A stretch of 64,000 bases of DNA, from the NCBI RefSeq assembly GCF_001010355.1, contig NZ_JPLA01000012.1, forward strand, positions 17,748-81,747, in the 5' to 3' direction. This DNA comes from Dyella japonica DSM 16301 (lineage in GTDB: Bacteria; Pseudomonadota; Gammaproteobacteria; Xanthomonadales; Rhodanobacteraceae). Of the stretch, positions 17,103 through 27,850 are shown one piece after another. Under the pieces are notes generated by a model. The model was given only the letters and a program-made list of their open reading frames with translations, ran no database searches and had not been told where the DNA came from. The translations under genes and the position numbers were made by a program. Numbering within the stretch: position 1 is the first letter of the stretch; each line of letters starts with the position of its first letter.

Positions 17103-18251
17103 GTGAACGCTGTCGCATCACCCTCGCTCGAACAACCGTCGTTACCGCCACATGCCATGGCGCTGCCGACGACCACCGCGCGCCAGCGCGTCCTCGCCGT
17201 GGGCCTGGTCGGTCCCGGCCGCGTCGGCAGCGCCTTGCTCGAGCAGCTGCGAACCGCCCAGCCGCGGCTCGCGCGTGCCGGACTGGAACTGCGTTTGTGC
17301 GCGGTGGCCGCCAGCCGCCGCATGTGGCTGGACGCGGACGATCCCGAGCTCAATGGCCGTCACGGCAGCGCGCAGACCTGGCGCCCGAGCAATCTGAACG
17401 AGTTCGCCGCGCATCTGCGTGGCGACGATGGCCGCCATGCGCTGGTGATCGACTGCAGCGCCAGTGAAGCGGTGGCCTCGCACTATGCCGAGTGGCTCGC
17501 GGCCGGCTTGCACGTAGTGACGCCGAACAAGTTGGCGAGCAGCGGCCCGCTGGCGCGCCTGCAGGCGATCCGCGCCGCCTCCTTCAGCGGTGCACGTTTC
17601 CGCTACGAAGCCACGGTGTGCGCCGGCCTGCCGGTGGTGCGGACGCTGCGCGATCTGCTCGATACCGGCGACGAATTGCTCGCGGTGGAAGGCATGTTTT
17701 CCGGCACGCTCGCCTGGCTTTGCCATCGCTACGACGGCAGTCGCCCGTATTCCGAACTGGTGCGCGAAGCCCACGCCCTGGGCTATACCGAGCCCGATCC
17801 GCGCGACGATCTGTCCGGCTTGGACGTGGCGCGCAAACTGGTGATTCTTGCGCGCGAAGCGGGTTGGTCGCTCTCGCTGGAAGACGTCGACGTGCAGAGC
17901 CTGGTGCCGCCGGAGCTGGCCGAGGTGGCGGCCGATGAAGTGATGGACCAGCTGCACCTGCTCGACGCACCGATGGCGCGCCAGGTGGCGCATGCCCAGG
18001 CGCAGGGCTGCGTGCTGCGCCATGTCGCCAGCCTTGATGCCAAGGGCCATGCCAGCGTGCGGCTGGCGCTGTTGCCCGCCTCGCATCCGTTTGCCCATAC
18101 GCGGCTCACCGACAACATCGTACAGTTCACCACGCACCGCTATCGCGACAACCCGATGCTGGTGCAGGGTCCTGGTGCCGGGCCGGAAGTGACGGCGGCA
18201 GGCGTATTCGCCGATCTCCTGCGTATTGCCGAAACGCTGGAGGCGCGGTGA
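17103..18251 (+). CDS. thrA: homoserine dehydrogenase, monofunctional (ThrA C-terminal type)
   Basis: A 382-residue NAD(P)-dependent homoserine dehydrogenase that makes homoserine from aspartate semialdehyde. '[16 protein letters not shown]' near 36-51 is the Rossmann motif, '[12 protein letters not shown]' near 138 is the catalytic-domain start, and '[11 protein letters not shown]' near 197 and '[10 protein letters not shown]' near 238 are conserved. It resembles the dehydrogenase half of bifunctional ThrA/MetL, but no aspartokinase or ACT domain is encoded: leader and repeats lie directly upstream. GTG 17103 has AAGGAGAGG upstream. The stop overlaps thrB. Feedback control by threonine through the usual kinase-side ACT domains would be absent. 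Confidence 0.9.
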   Translation: MNAVASPSLEQPSLPPHAMALPTTTARQRVLAVGLVGPGRVGSALLEQLRTAQPRLARAGLELRLCAVAASRRMWLDADDPELNGRHGSAQTWRPSNLNEFAAHLRGDDGRHALVIDCSASEAVASHYAEWLAAGLHVVTPNKLASSGPLARLQAIRAASFSGARFRYEATVCAGLPVVRTLRDLLDTGDELLAVEGMFSGTLAWLCHRYDGSRPYSELVREAHALGYTEPDPRDDLSGLDVARKLVILAREAGWSLSLEDVDVQSLVPPELAEVAADEVMDQLHLLDAPMARQVAHAQAQGCVLRHVASLDAKGHASVRLALLPASHPFAHTRLTDNIVQFTTHRYRDNPMLVQGPGAGPEVTAAGVFADLLRIAETLEAR

Positions 18252-19228
18252 TGAATGCACAACTGATCGATCCCATGCCCACTCCCCAACGCGCGTTCAG
18301 CGCACAAGCCATGGCCTATGCCAGCGTCGGCAACGTCGCGGTCGGCTTCGACATTCTTGGCCATAGCGTGGCCGGCGCCGGTGACCGCGCCATCGTGCGT
18401 CGCATCGACGAACCCACCGTGCGCATCGCCGCCATCCACGGGCGTGTGACCGATCTGCCGCTCGAGGCGGGCAGCAATACGGCAGGCGCTGCGCTGCTGT
18501 CGCTGCGCCGCGCGCTTGGCCTGCGCCATGGCTTTGAAGTGGAGCTGCACAAGGGCATCGCGCTGGGTTCGGGCATGGGTGGCTCGGCCGCCTCGTGCGT
18601 GGCCGCGCTGGTGGCCGCCAACGCCTTGCTCGAACGCCCGCTGCCGCGCGAAGCGCTGTATGGCTTCGCCCTGGACGGCGAGGCCGTGGCCAGCGGCAGC
18701 CGCCACGGCGACAACCTGGGACCGATGCTGCTCGGCGGCCTGGTGCTGGCCACGCGCGATCGCCTGCTGCGCCTGCCCGTGCCCGAGAGCTGGCATTGCG
18801 CGCTGGTCCATCCGCATGCCGTGCTGGAAACGCGCAAGGCGCGCGCCGTGCTCGCCGATGGTTTCTCGCTGCATGACGTGGTGGCGCAACAGGCCAACCT
18901 TGCCCTCGTGCTCACCGGACTTCACCGTGGCGACGCGGAGCTGGTGCGCGAGGGCCTCAAGGATGTCCTGGTGGAACCAAGGCGTGCGCCGCTGGTCCCA
19001 GGCTTCGCGCGCGTGAAACAGGCTGCCCTGGATCACCATGCGCTCGGCGCAAGTATTTCCGGCGCCGGTCCCAGCGTGTTTGGCTGGTATGAGCGACGCG
19101 ACGACGCCGAGCGCGCAGCGGCGGCCATGTCGGCGGCCTTTGCCGACGCAGGCCTCGCCAGCGACGTGCTGGTGTCACCCATCAATGGACCGGCTGCCAC
19201 GCTGGTCGACGAGGACGAGGCCGCATGA
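18251..19228 (+). CDS. thrB: homoserine kinase (GHMP family)
   Basis: A 325-residue GHMP kinase that phosphorylates homoserine for threonine synthesis. '[15 protein letters not shown]' near 20-34 and the ATP loop '[17 protein letters not shown]' near 101-117 are visible, and '[14 protein letters not shown]' near 264 is the third GHMP motif. ATG 18251 has GGAGG seven bases upstream and overlaps the stop of the dehydrogenase gene. A GTG directly before it is a less likely start. It is the middle gene of a tightly coupled thrABC operon. Confidence 0.95.
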   Translation: MNAQLIDPMPTPQRAFSAQAMAYASVGNVAVGFDILGHSVAGAGDRAIVRRIDEPTVRIAAIHGRVTDLPLEAGSNTAGAALLSLRRALGLRHGFEVELHKGIALGSGMGGSAASCVAALVAANALLERPLPREALYGFALDGEAVASGSRHGDNLGPMLLGGLVLATRDRLLRLPVPESWHCALVHPHAVLETRKARAVLADGFSLHDVVAQQANLALVLTGLHRGDAELVREGLKDVLVEPRRAPLVPGFARVKQAALDHHALGASISGAGPSVFGWYERRDDAERAAAAMSAAFADAGLASDVLVSPINGPAATLVDEDEAA

Positions 19229-20556
19229 GCGAGCCGTTGCATTACCGCAGTACGCGCAGCGCAAAACATGCTGCACGGATCGACGAAGTCATCGCCGCAG
19301 GATTGGCCCCCGATGGCGGCCTCTACGTACCCGAAGCGTTGCCGCAACGGGATGCCAGCGATTTCGACGCCGGCCAGTCGCTGGCGCAGACCGCTGCCAG
19401 CTTGCTCGATCCGTTTTTTCGCGGCTCCTCGCTTGCCCACCAGCTTCCCGCGATCTGCCGCGAAGCGTTCGACTTCGATACACCACTGCGACCGCTGGCC
19501 TATCGCGACGATGCCATGGTGCTGGAGCTATTCCACGGCCCTAGCGCCGCCTTCAAGGATGTCGGCGCGCGCTTCCTGGCTGCCTGCTTCCGGCGTCTGC
19601 GTGGTGATGCACAAGCGCCGCTGACCATCCTGGTGGCAACGTCGGGCGACACTGGCGCCGCCGTGGCGGCTGCGTTCCATCGGCAACCCGGTGTGCGCGT
19701 GGTGATCCTCTACCCGGATGGCCGTGTGTCGCCGCGGCAGGCGCATCAGCTGGGCTGTTTCGGCGACAACGTGCAGGCGCTGCGCGTGGACGGCACGTTC
19801 GACGATTGCCAGCGCATGGTGAAGGCTGCACTCAACGACAGCTCGCTGCAGCAGCGCGTGCCGATGTCCTCGGCCAACAGCATCAGCCTCGGCCGCCTGT
19901 TGCCGCAGATGAGCTACTACGCGCAGGCCTCCCTGAGCTGGTGGCACCAACATCGTGCGCCGCTCAACTTCATCGTGCCCACCGGCAACCTGGGCAATGC
20001 CCTGGCCTGTGTATGGGTGCGCGACATGGGCCTGCCGGTGGGCGAGATCCACCTCGCCTGCAATGCCAACGCCACGCTCAGCGATTACTTCGACGGCTCG
20101 CCCTACTCGCCCCGTCCGGCCATCGCCACCCTGGCCAACGCAATGGACGTGGGCGCGCCCAGCAATTTCGAGCGGCTGCGCTGGACCTATCCGCACGACC
20201 ACGAGCTGCGCCTGCAGCTGCACGCGAGCAGCGTCGACGACAACGCCATCCGCGACACCATCGTGCGGCATGCGCGCGACCATGACGAGGTGTTCTGCCC
20301 GCATACCGCCACGGCGATGCACGTGCTCGATGGCATGGGTTCGACGGGGCTGCCTTGGGCGGTGGTGGCGACGGCGCATCCGGCCAAGTTCGACAGCGTG
20401 GTCGAGCCATTGATCGGCCGTCAGCTGGCGGTGCCGCCGGCCTTGGCGGCGATGCTGCAGCGTCCGGCGCATGCGGAGCCGATGGCGGCCAGTGATGAGG
20501 CGTTGAAGGTTTGGCTGGATGAGCGGGTGGAGAGCGCGCGGGCCGCGGCAGGTTAA
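19225..20556 (+). CDS. thrC: threonine synthase
   Basis: A 443-residue PLP enzyme that converts O-phosphohomoserine to threonine. '[16 protein letters not shown]' near 103-118 holds the PLP Lys, and '[14 protein letters not shown]' near 138 the phosphate loop. '[14 protein letters not shown]' near 251 is also typical. It overlaps thrB by four bases (ATGA). It is the last gene of the thr operon and is followed within about 20 bases by REP-like repeats. Threonine made here is the substrate of the ilvA product encoded at 45.9 kb. Confidence 0.95.
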   Translation: MSEPLHYRSTRSAKHAARIDEVIAAGLAPDGGLYVPEALPQRDASDFDAGQSLAQTAASLLDPFFRGSSLAHQLPAICREAFDFDTPLRPLAYRDDAMVLELFHGPSAAFKDVGARFLAACFRRLRGDAQAPLTILVATSGDTGAAVAAAFHRQPGVRVVILYPDGRVSPRQAHQLGCFGDNVQALRVDGTFDDCQRMVKAALNDSSLQQRVPMSSANSISLGRLLPQMSYYAQASLSWWHQHRAPLNFIVPTGNLGNALACVWVRDMGLPVGEIHLACNANATLSDYFDGSPYSPRPAIATLANAMDVGAPSNFERLRWTYPHDHELRLQLHASSVDDNAIRDTIVRHARDHDEVFCPHTATAMHVLDGMGSTGLPWAVVATAHPAKFDSVVEPLIGRQLAVPPALAAMLQRPAHAEPMAASDEALKVWLDERVESARAAAG

Positions 20557-20577
20557 ATACCGGCGAGCCCCTCTATT

Positions 20578-20764
20578 GTGGGAGCGCACCCTGTGCGCGA
20601 CTGCGGCGGCATGTCGTCACCGCTTCGTCAGGTGTTCGCGCACAGGGTGCGCTCCTACAGAAGAACTATGCGGCGATTCTGTTGTAGGAGCGCACCTTGT
20701 GCGCGAACGCGGTGCCATGTTGGCACCGCTCCGTCAGGCTGTCGCGCACAGGGTGCGCTCCCAC
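20578..20764. repeat. two REP-like inverted repeat pairs
   Basis: Copies at 20578-20659 and 20684-20764, in the gap between thrC and the convergent GH1 gene. Left arms read GAGCGCACCCTGTGCGC or the same with one C to T change. The GH1 stop lies only ten bases beyond. Confidence 0.8.
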
Positions 20765-20773
20765 ACGATCTTG

Positions 20774-22126
20774 TCAGATGTCGAGCACGGCACCGTTGCT
20801 TTCAATCACACTCGCATAAAGCTTCGCCGTCGCCTTCGGCGTGCGCTTCTGCGTGGCGAAATCCACATGGTAAAGACCAAAGCGCTTGGCAAAACCCAGC
20901 GACCATTCCAAATTGTCCAGCAGCGACCACGCGTAGTAACCCTTGACGTTCACGCCTTGCTCGATGGCGTGATGCATCGCCTTGAGGTGCTTGCGCAGGT
21001 AGCTGCTGCGCAGCGGGTCCTGCACGATATCGCCCTCGGCCACGGGCGCGTCGTAGAAGGCTGAGCCGTTCTCGGTGACATAGATCGGGATATCGCCGTA
21101 GCGATCCTTGAACCAGGTGAACATGTCCGTGAAACCCTGCTCGTACACTTCCCAACCCGTTTCCGTATAGGTGGTGTTGGGCTGCTTCACCGGCACGGCT
21201 TTCAGCGGATAGGCGTTGGGATCGTGCTTCACCACGGCGCGGGTGTAGTAGTTGAGGCCGACAAAATCGACCTTCTGCTTGGTGAGCTTGAAGTCGTCTT
21301 CCGGGAAATCCGGCCATGCCGGACCAAAGATCTCCTTGAGCTCCGGCGGATAGCTGCCGAGCAACGCGGGGTCGGCGAACTGCTCGTTCATATAGGCATG
21401 CGCGCGGCGCGCGGCCGCGATATCGGCGGGATTGTTCGAGGCCGGATATTTCGGCTCGATATTGAAGACCACGCCAATCTCGTGCTTACCCTCCGCCCGA
21501 TACGCCTGGATGCCGGCGCCGCTGGCGCGCATCAGGTTGTGCGCGGCAATCGGCGCCTCGTACTTGCTGCGATGACCCGGTGCCAGGGCGCCATGCAGGT
21601 AGCCGCCATCGGTGACCACCCAGGGCTCGTTGAGCGTGGTCCAGCGCTTTACGCGGCCATCCAGCGCCTTGTACATCACGCTCGCGTACTCGGCGAACCA
21701 GTGGGCGATATCGCGATTGAGCCAGCCGCCGCGATCGTCCAGTGCGGCGGGCAGATCCCAGTGGAACAGCGTGGCGTTGGGCTCGATGCCGTTCTCCAGC
21801 AACTCGTCGACCAGGCGCGAATAGAAGTCCAAACCTTTCTGGTTGATCCGGCCGGTGCCCTCGGGCAACACACGCGCCCAGGCGATGCTGAAGCGATAGC
21901 CCTGCAGGCCGAGCGCGCGCATCAGCTGCACGTCGTCCTTGTAGCGGTGGTAGTGATCGCAGGCGATGTCGCCGGTGTCGCCATTGGCCATCATGCCGGG
22001 CGTATGCGCGAAGCGTTCCCAGATGCTCGGACCCGCGCCGTCGGCCAGGGGTGAGCCTTCGATCTGATAGGCCGAGGTCGCGGCGCCCCAATGGAAGCCT
22101 GGGGGAAAGCGATAACTCTGGGTCAT
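20774..22126 (-). CDS. GH1 beta-glucosidase
   Basis: A 450-residue glycoside hydrolase of family 1 with no signal peptide, so it acts in the cytoplasm. The acid/base Glu is in 'TTLNEPWV' near 165 and the nucleophile Glu in '[11 protein letters not shown]' near 352. '[14 protein letters not shown]' at the N-terminus and '[16 protein letters not shown]' near 398 are GH1 signatures. The chosen ATG 22126 starts at the conserved N-terminus. It is divergent from the ABC ATPase gene across a 149-base region carrying a LacI-type operator. It probably splits the disaccharides or short glucans imported by the neighbouring ABC transporter. Confidence 0.95.
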   Translation of the reverse strand: MTQSYRFPPGFHWGAATSAYQIEGSPLADGAGPSIWERFAHTPGMMANGDTGDIACDHYHRYKDDVQLMRALGLQGYRFSIAWARVLPEGTGRINQKGLDFYSRLVDELLENGIEPNATLFHWDLPAALDDRGGWLNRDIAHWFAEYASVMYKALDGRVKRWTTLNEPWVVTDGGYLHGALAPGHRSKYEAPIAAHNLMRASGAGIQAYRAEGKHEIGVVFNIEPKYPASNNPADIAAARRAHAYMNEQFADPALLGSYPPELKEIFGPAWPDFPEDDFKLTKQKVDFVGLNYYTRAVVKHDPNAYPLKAVPVKQPNTTYTETGWEVYEQGFTDMFTWFKDRYGDIPIYVTENGSAFYDAPVAEGDIVQDPLRSSYLRKHLKAMHHAIEQGVNVKGYYAWSLLDNLEWSLGFAKRFGLYHVDFATQKRTPKATAKLYASVIESNGAVLDI

Positions 22127-22160
22127 TGGAAAAAATCCCCTATGCCGCAGTGCGGCTTGA

Positions 22161-22174
22161 TGTAAACGATTACA
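22161..22174. promoter_or_regulatory. LacI-type operator between the GH1 and ABC ATPase genes
   Basis: TGTAAACGATTACA is a near-perfect palindrome with a central CG (12 of 14 bases symmetric). It matches the sites at 30915 and 32082 in the core GTAAACG, so the LacI-family protein encoded at 30982 is the likely binder. Its position would control both divergent genes. Confidence 0.65.
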
Positions 22175-22275
22175 TACTGAGAATAGCGGAGCGCGGCCGA
22201 GATGTGCACCGGTTGCATCCACATTCGTATACGGTGAGCCACGCAGCCGCCGGAAAGAAGGAGCGTCAGGCGTCG

Positions 22276-23367
22276 ATGGCAACGGTGAATCTGGATCGCG
22301 TCAGCAAGGTCTACTCCAACGGCCATATCGGTGTGGCCGAAGCAAGCTTCGATATCGCCGATGGCGAATTGCTCGTGCTGGTGGGCCCGTCGGGCTGCGG
22401 CAAGACCACCTTGCTGCGCATGATCGCGGGCCTGGAGTCGATTTCCTCCGGCACGCTGAGCATTGGCGGGCGCGTGGTGAACGATGTATCGCCGAAAGAT
22501 CGCGACATCGCCATGGTGTTCCAGAACTACGCGCTCTACCCGCATATGACGGTGGCCGAGAATCTCGCCTTCGGCCTGCGCCTGCGCGGCAAGACCAAGG
22601 CGGAGATCGACCAGCGCGTGACGCAGGCTGCCAAACAGCTGGAAATCGAGCACCGGCTGACGTCGCTGCCGGCGGCGCTGTCCGGCGGCCAACGCCAGCG
22701 CGTGGCGCTGGGCCGTGCACTGGTGCGCGAACCGAAGGTGTTTCTGCTGGACGAGCCGCTGTCCAACCTGGACGCCAAGCTGCGCCTGTCGATGCGCGTG
22801 GAAATTGCGCGCCTGCATCGCCAGCTCGGCGCCACCATGATTTACGTCACCCACGATCAGGTCGAGGCGATGACGCTGGGTCAGCGCATCGTGGTGCTCA
22901 ATGGCGGACAGATCCAGCAGATCGACACGCCGATGGGGCTTTACGAGAAGCCCGCGAACCTGTTCGTGGCGGGTTTTCTCGGTTCGCCGGCGATGAATCT
23001 GCTGCGCGGTCCGCTGCGCCACGGCGATGGCTGGCAGCTCGAAACGCCGCAAGGCACGCTGCGATTGGGGTCGCTCGACGCACAGACGCCCGAGCTGCTG
23101 CCGTGGATCGATCGCGAGGTGGTGATCGGCGTGCGCCCCGAAGACCTGCGTCCCACCGGTGAAGCGAACGCCACGCTGAGCGCGGTGCTTGAGGTGACCG
23201 AGCCAGTCGGTAACGAGATCTTCCTCAACCTGCGTCGAGGCGAGCAGCCGCTGGTCTCGCGCATAGCGCCCGGCGCGCTGCCTGAGGCTGGCAGCGTGAT
23301 GCATTTCGAGCTGGCGCTTGATCGTCTGCATGTGTTCGAGCCCCTCGCCGGCGCACGTATCGCCTGA
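22276..23367 (+). CDS. sugar ABC transporter ATP-binding protein (MsmK/UgpC/MalK type)
   Basis: A 363-residue ATPase with Walker A '[13 protein letters not shown]' near 36, signature '[16 protein letters not shown]' near 134, Walker B '[16 protein letters not shown]' near 155, and a C-terminal OB-type regulatory domain. Such ATPases energise family-1 sugar importers. It is convergent with the permease genes, with an 8-base gap, and is transcribed from the operator-bearing region it shares with the GH1 gene. The start is set by the usual N-terminus; ATG 22276 has only a weak CAGG nearby, while a stronger AGGAG lies further upstream. Confidence 0.93.
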   Translation: MATVNLDRVSKVYSNGHIGVAEASFDIADGELLVLVGPSGCGKTTLLRMIAGLESISSGTLSIGGRVVNDVSPKDRDIAMVFQNYALYPHMTVAENLAFGLRLRGKTKAEIDQRVTQAAKQLEIEHRLTSLPAALSGGQRQRVALGRALVREPKVFLLDEPLSNLDAKLRLSMRVEIARLHRQLGATMIYVTHDQVEAMTLGQRIVVLNGGQIQQIDTPMGLYEKPANLFVAGFLGSPAMNLLRGPLRHGDGWQLETPQGTLRLGSLDAQTPELLPWIDREVVIGVRPEDLRPTGEANATLSAVLEVTEPVGNEIFLNLRRGEQPLVSRIAPGALPEAGSVMHFELALDRLHVFEPLAGARIA

Positions 23368-23375
23368 GCGGGTCA

Positions 23376-24197
23376 TCACCCCTTCACGCTGCCCAGCAAC
23401 AGACCTTCGATGTAGTAGCGCTGCATCGCCAGGAACAGGGCGAGCACCGGGATCACCGTCACCACCGAGCCGGCCATCATCAGTTCGCTGTCCTGCGCGT
23501 GTTCGCGCGAGAGCGATGCCAGGCCCAGCGGCAGGGTGTAATGCTCCTGCCCGGTCAGCGCGATCAGCGGCCACATGAAATCGTTCCATGCGGTGAGGAA
23601 GGTGAAGATGGCCAGCGTCACCATGATGGGCTTGAGCAGCGGCAGCACGATCTGGCCGAAGATGCGCCACTCGCCCGCGCCGTCGATGCGGGCCGCTTCC
23701 AGCAATTCATCGGGAATGCCACGCGCGTATTGGCGCACCAGGAAGATGCCGAACGCGGTGGCCATCGCCGGCACGATCACCGCGCCATAGCTGTTCACCA
23801 TGCCCAGGTACTTGAGCATCAGGAACAACGGCAGCATCGCCACTTGCGCCGGGATCACCAGCATGCCCAGCAGTACCTGGAACAGGCGTTCGCGCCCGGC
23901 GAAACGCAACTTCGCGAAGGCATAGCCCGCCATCACGTTGAACGCTAGCGACAAGGCCGTGATGGCCGCCGAGATCGCCAGACTGTTGAACAGGTAACGG
24001 CCCACGCCAGCACGCAGGAACAGCACTTCGTAGTTGTGCCAGCTCGCATGCGCAGGCCATAGCGGCGGCGGCAGGTTGCTGGCTTCGCCCGGGTGCATGA
24101 ACGATACCGAGAACATCCAGAGCAGCGGAAACACCGCCACCAGCGTGCCGCCGATCAGCAAGCCGTAGATGATGGCTCGGGCGAAGCGCGGACTCAT
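23376..24197 (-). CDS. sugar ABC transporter permease (MalG/LacG type)
   Basis: A 273-residue inner-membrane permease with six membrane segments. The EAA loop 'ELLEAARIDGAGEWRIFGQIVLPLLKP' type motif lies near 182-208 and contacts the ATPase. Its ATG overlaps the stop of the upstream permease gene (ATGA), so the two are coupled. With the MalF-like partner, the lipoprotein binding protein and the ATPase encoded opposite, it completes a carbohydrate importer. The substrate is inferred from the GH144 and GH1 genes as beta-linked gluco-oligosaccharides. Confidence 0.93.
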   Translation of the reverse strand: MSPRFARAIIYGLLIGGTLVAVFPLLWMFSVSFMHPGEASNLPPPLWPAHASWHNYEVLFLRAGVGRYLFNSLAISAAITALSLAFNVMAGYAFAKLRFAGRERLFQVLLGMLVIPAQVAMLPLFLMLKYLGMVNSYGAVIVPAMATAFGIFLVRQYARGIPDELLEAARIDGAGEWRIFGQIVLPLLKPIMVTLAIFTFLTAWNDFMWPLIALTGQEHYTLPLGLASLSREHAQDSELMMAGSVVTVIPVLALFLAMQRYYIEGLLLGSVKG

Positions 24198-25072
24198 GCC
24201 GGCTCCCCGCGCCGGCCCACGCGCAACATCAGCGCGGTGACGGCGAACATGATCACGAACAGCAGGAAGGCCACGGCGGAAGCGGTGCCGAAGTTCCACC
24301 ATTTGAAGCCTTCGTTGTACATCAGGTACAGCACGCTGGTGGTGCTTTGCAGCGGCCCGCCTTCGGTCATCACATAGGGCTCGGCAAACAGCTGGAAATA
24401 GCCGGACACGGTGAGGATGCCCACCATCAGCAGGGTGGGTCCGAGCATGGGCAAGGTGATATGGCGGAACTGCTGCAGCACGGACGCGCCGTCGATGCGC
24501 GCCGCCTCGTAGAGATCCCGCGGAATCGCCTGCAGCCCGGCGAGGAAGATGATCATGTTGTAGCCGAAGTTCTTCCAGACGGCGAACACGATGATCGACG
24601 GCATCGCCCAGTGCGGATTGCCGAGCCAGTCCACCGGATGGATTCCTGCCAGACCAAGCGCGTAGTTCAGCAAGCCGTACTTGGTGTTGAAGATGTAGCG
24701 CCAAACCACCGCCACCGCGACGACGGTGGTGACGACCGGCGCAAACAGCGCAGTGCGGAACAGCGTCTTGTAGCGCACCAACGGCGAGTTGAGTAATAGA
24801 GCCGCGCCCAGCGACACCATGATCGACAAGGGCACGCCGACAGTCACGAAATACAGCGTATGTCCCAGCGCAGACCAGAACTTCGGCTGGTGCAGCAGAT
24901 CCCAGTAATTATTGAGCGCCACGAAACGCAGATGACGGATATCCGCCAAGGCGTAGAGATCGTAGTCGGTGAGGCTCAATCCCAGTGCCGCCACCACCGG
25001 CAGCAGGAAGAACACACCGAGCACCAGCAAGGCCGGCGCGAGAAACCACCAGGCCGCACGCTGCGTATTCAT
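24194..25072 (-). CDS. sugar ABC transporter permease (MalF/LacF type)
   Basis: A 292-residue permease with six membrane segments, starting 'WWFLAPALLVLGVFFLLPV'. The EAA loop 'DLYEAARIDGASVLQQFRH' lies near 200-218. It overlaps the binding-protein gene upstream and the second permease downstream by four bases each, showing a tightly coupled operon. It belongs to the CUT1 class, which carries di- and oligosaccharides. Confidence 0.93.
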   Translation of the reverse strand: MNTQRAAWWFLAPALLVLGVFFLLPVVAALGLSLTDYDLYALADIRHLRFVALNNYWDLLHQPKFWSALGHTLYFVTVGVPLSIMVSLGAALLLNSPLVRYKTLFRTALFAPVVTTVVAVAVVWRYIFNTKYGLLNYALGLAGIHPVDWLGNPHWAMPSIIVFAVWKNFGYNMIIFLAGLQAIPRDLYEAARIDGASVLQQFRHITLPMLGPTLLMVGILTVSGYFQLFAEPYVMTEGGPLQSTTSVLYLMYNEGFKWWNFGTASAVAFLLFVIMFAVTALMLRVGRRGEPA

Positions 25073-26379
25073 GGCGCCACCTTGTCTACGCGAGCATGGT
25101 CGAGGATCCAACGCCGCTTCTCGAGAATGCGATCGGCACGGCGGTCGATCTCGGCCGCAGCCTGATCGATGGTCAACTCGCCTGCCACCGCCTGCGCCGC
25201 CACCAGCTGCATCTCGTTGGCGATCTGCTCCCATTCCGGCACGGGTGGCGTCGCCTTCACGTGCTCGAGCTGCTCGCGGAAGGCCTGCACCTTGGGATCG
25301 GTACGCAGACTGCCGCCGTCCCAGGCGCTGCGTCGTGCCGGCATGTCGCCGAGCAGATCGTAGAAGCGCTGCTGCACGTCGGGCCGCGAGAGGAATTCGA
25401 TCAAGGCCCAGGCCTCGTCCTGATGCGTTGAGCGGCGGAATACGACCAGGCTCGACCCGCCGGCTGCACCAGTACCCGCGCCATCGGGCCCGGGCAACGG
25501 CGCGGTGGCCCATTCGTTCTCGCGCGCGGCCGGCAGACGCTGGCGGAATTCGCCGATGTTCCAAGGGCCGGAGAAATAGAATGCGTAAACGCCGCGCCCG
25601 AATTCTTCCCAGGGGTTACCCGCCTCCACCGCCGTGATCGCCGGCGCCTGCTGCAAACGGAACGTATCCACGTAGAAGGCCAGCGCACGCTTGAACCCGT
25701 CGCTGCGGAAATTGCCGTAGCGTCCACCGTCGCGCAGCATGGCCTCGGGCTGTTCCAGCGCCAGCGACATCAGCTGCTCGTATTCGTTGGTGGGCAGCAG
25801 GATGCCGTAGGTGCCTTTGCCCGGCTGGCTGAGCGCAGCGAGCATGCGTCGCCACTCGGCCCAGTTGCGCGGCGGTGCATCGAAGCCGGCGGCCTTCAAC
25901 AGATCGCGGCGATAGAACAGCAGGCGCGTGTCGACATACCACGGCACACCGTAGAGTTCGCCGTCGATCAGATTGGTGGACCAGATGTGGTCGAAGTAAT
26001 CGTCGGGCTTGACCACCGTTGATGCCGCCACGCGCTGCTGCAACGGCGCCAGCGCCCGCAACGCGACGAACTCCGGCAGCCAGGTGTTGCCGAGCTGGCT
26101 CAGATCCGGCGTGGAGCCGCCGGCGAACGCGGTGAGCAGCTTCTGATGTGCCGCGCTGAGCGGCAGCTGCTGCACGTTCACATGGATGCCCGGATGCTCG
26201 CGCTCGAACTCGGGCAGCAGCTTCACCACCGCCTCGCCTTCGCGGCCGATGGTCCAGAAGGTCAGCGTGTGGGCGTCCTGCGATGACGAGCAGCCAGCCA
26301 GCAGCAACGCAGCGACGGACAGCAGGCGGCACGCCAACCGGCTCGTCGTTGCGTTGCTGCGGCGGGACAGCTCAGGCAT
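25069..26379 (-). CDS. sugar ABC transporter substrate-binding lipoprotein
   Basis: A 436-residue family-1 extracellular solute-binding protein. The signal peptide ends in a lipobox 'LLAGC' near residue 30, so it is anchored in the membrane facing the periplasm. 'LTFWTIGREGEAVVKLLPEFE' style N-lobe and 'FSGPWNIGEFRQRLP' near 266 are typical of CUT1 binding proteins. It follows the GH144 gene by 3 bases and overlaps the first permease gene, so glucanase, binding protein and permeases form one transcript. Confidence 0.92.
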   Translation of the reverse strand: MPELSRRSNATTSRLACRLLSVAALLLAGCSSSQDAHTLTFWTIGREGEAVVKLLPEFEREHPGIHVNVQQLPLSAAHQKLLTAFAGGSTPDLSQLGNTWLPEFVALRALAPLQQRVAASTVVKPDDYFDHIWSTNLIDGELYGVPWYVDTRLLFYRRDLLKAAGFDAPPRNWAEWRRMLAALSQPGKGTYGILLPTNEYEQLMSLALEQPEAMLRDGGRYGNFRSDGFKRALAFYVDTFRLQQAPAITAVEAGNPWEEFGRGVYAFYFSGPWNIGEFRQRLPAARENEWATAPLPGPDGAGTGAAGGSSLVVFRRSTHQDEAWALIEFLSRPDVQQRFYDLLGDMPARRSAWDGGSLRTDPKVQAFREQLEHVKATPPVPEWEQIANEMQLVAAQAVAGELTIDQAAAEIDRRADRILEKRRWILDHARVDKVAP

Positions 26380-26382
26380 CGC

Positions 26383-27840
26383 TCATCGCTGCTTGGACTC
26401 CAGCCAGCCGCCAGTGAAGCCGGCGCGCTCCAGGCCCTTGCGGACATAAGGGTTCTTGCGCATCACGTTCCAGACGAAACCGCTGCGCCAGTTTTCTATC
26501 ATCAACACGATGGGGCCCTGGTCGATGCCGATCTGCTTGTCGTCCGCCCAACCCATATTGGGCACGACGCGGCCTTCGCTCGGCTTGGCGCCCGTATCGT
26601 AACTGGGGTTGAAGGCATCCACGAAACCGTACTTGCCATACACCGCGTCACCGTAGCGCTTCTTCATTTCCAGCAGTGCCGGCACCACGATTTCCGGGGC
26701 AAACGCGATGGAGCCGCCGGCCGCGGTGGGCGCGATGGTGCCGTCATCGGAGATGTAGTCGAGCCCGGCGCCACGTGCGGTATAGCCGTAGAACGCGCGC
26801 GTGCTGCCGTCGTCGCGCTTGACCACGGCATCGCCCGGACCGTTGCACGCGGTGAGGCCCCAGATGTTCTCGCCGTAGTCTTCCCAATGATTGGGATTGG
26901 CGATCGCATAGGAGCGCTGCGCGTAGGTCGCCTCACGGCTGTTCTGGAAGTAGTCGGTGTTGTGATCTCGGCTCCAGGCGTCCTGGATGCCGCGGAAGTC
27001 GACCCACGCATGGCTGTACTGGTGGCCGAACAGCGGCGCGAAGTTGAGGAAGGTGCGGCCCTGGAACTGGCCCCACTGCTTGGGATAGGTCTTGGTCCAG
27101 GCCTGCCACGCGTCGTCGCTCACCGGATGGCTGGGCGAACCCATGGCCAGCACGTACACCATCATGCCCTCGTCGTAGCCTTTCCAGTTGGCCGGGATGA
27201 ACTTGCCACCCGGCGTCCAGCCCATGCTGATCAACGGTGCCTTGGGCTGCATCCAGGTCCATTCGACCCGCTTGTAGATCGCGTCCGCCAGCTCGCGGAT
27301 CTGCTTTTCCTTGGCGGTATGGCGATCGAAATACGTTTGTGCGAACAGCGCGCCGCTGATCAGCCAGGCGGTGTCCACGCTCGACAGCTCGACGCCGCGC
27401 CCGTAGCGCTTGCCGGTCTTCATGTCGAGGAAGTGGTAGAAGAAGCCGTGATTGCCGCTGGCGTCGTCTTCGCTGTCGTTCTGCGTGGCGTCGTTGAAGA
27501 AGCGCAGCGTGGCCAGCGTGCGATCCACCGCCTGCTCACGCGTCACATAGCCGCGCTCCGCGCCAACACCATAGGCGGTTAGCCCGAAACCCACCGAGGC
27601 GATGCTGGCGAACGAGTCACCCGGCCAATGATCGGGAATCAACCCGGTCTTCGGATCCGCGCTGTCCCAGAACCACTGGAAAGTACGCTGTTCCAGTTCG
27701 TCGATGGCGGCGCGCTGGTCTTTGGGCAGCGCGTTGTACTTGAGCCCGGTGGCGGCATCGGACGCAGGCGCCGCCCAGGCGGTGCCGATGGCGAGCGTGA
27801 GAGCGCCGACCAGGACGGCGCGAAGGAGTGGCTTGATCAT
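26383..27840 (-). CDS. secreted glucoamylase-like protein, GH144-type (endo-beta-1,2-glucanase family)
   Basis: A 485-residue protein with a Sec signal peptide ending 'GTAWAAPA' near residue 25. It belongs to the COG5368 'glucoamylase family' now including GH144, whose characterised member from Chitinophaga pinensis is an endo-beta-1,2-glucanase. Conserved-looking blocks are 'ELEQRTFQWFWDSADP' near 48, 'SSVDTAWLISGAL' near 152, 'YGENIWGLTACNGPGD' near 320 and 'MIENWRSGFVWNVM' near 452. It would cut a periplasmic glucan to sophoro-oligosaccharides for the co-transcribed ABC importer. GH144 assignment is from recognition and should be checked against GH162 and other related families. Confidence 0.8.
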   Translation of the reverse strand: MIKPLLRAVLVGALTLAIGTAWAAPASDAATGLKYNALPKDQRAAIDELEQRTFQWFWDSADPKTGLIPDHWPGDSFASIASVGFGLTAYGVGAERGYVTREQAVDRTLATLRFFNDATQNDSEDDASGNHGFFYHFLDMKTGKRYGRGVELSSVDTAWLISGALFAQTYFDRHTAKEKQIRELADAIYKRVEWTWMQPKAPLISMGWTPGGKFIPANWKGYDEGMMVYVLAMGSPSHPVSDDAWQAWTKTYPKQWGQFQGRTFLNFAPLFGHQYSHAWVDFRGIQDAWSRDHNTDYFQNSREATYAQRSYAIANPNHWEDYGENIWGLTACNGPGDAVVKRDDGSTRAFYGYTARGAGLDYISDDGTIAPTAAGGSIAFAPEIVVPALLEMKKRYGDAVYGKYGFVDAFNPSYDTGAKPSEGRVVPNMGWADDKQIGIDQGPIVLMIENWRSGFVWNVMRKNPYVRKGLERAGFTGGWLESKQR

Positions 27841-27850
27841 GATCCGCTGC

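Noticed and set aside
17103..18251. Frameshifted aspartokinase upstream of the homoserine dehydrogenase
   Set aside because: The upstream 600 bases are leader, promoter and REP repeats; no kinase motif is found in any frame.
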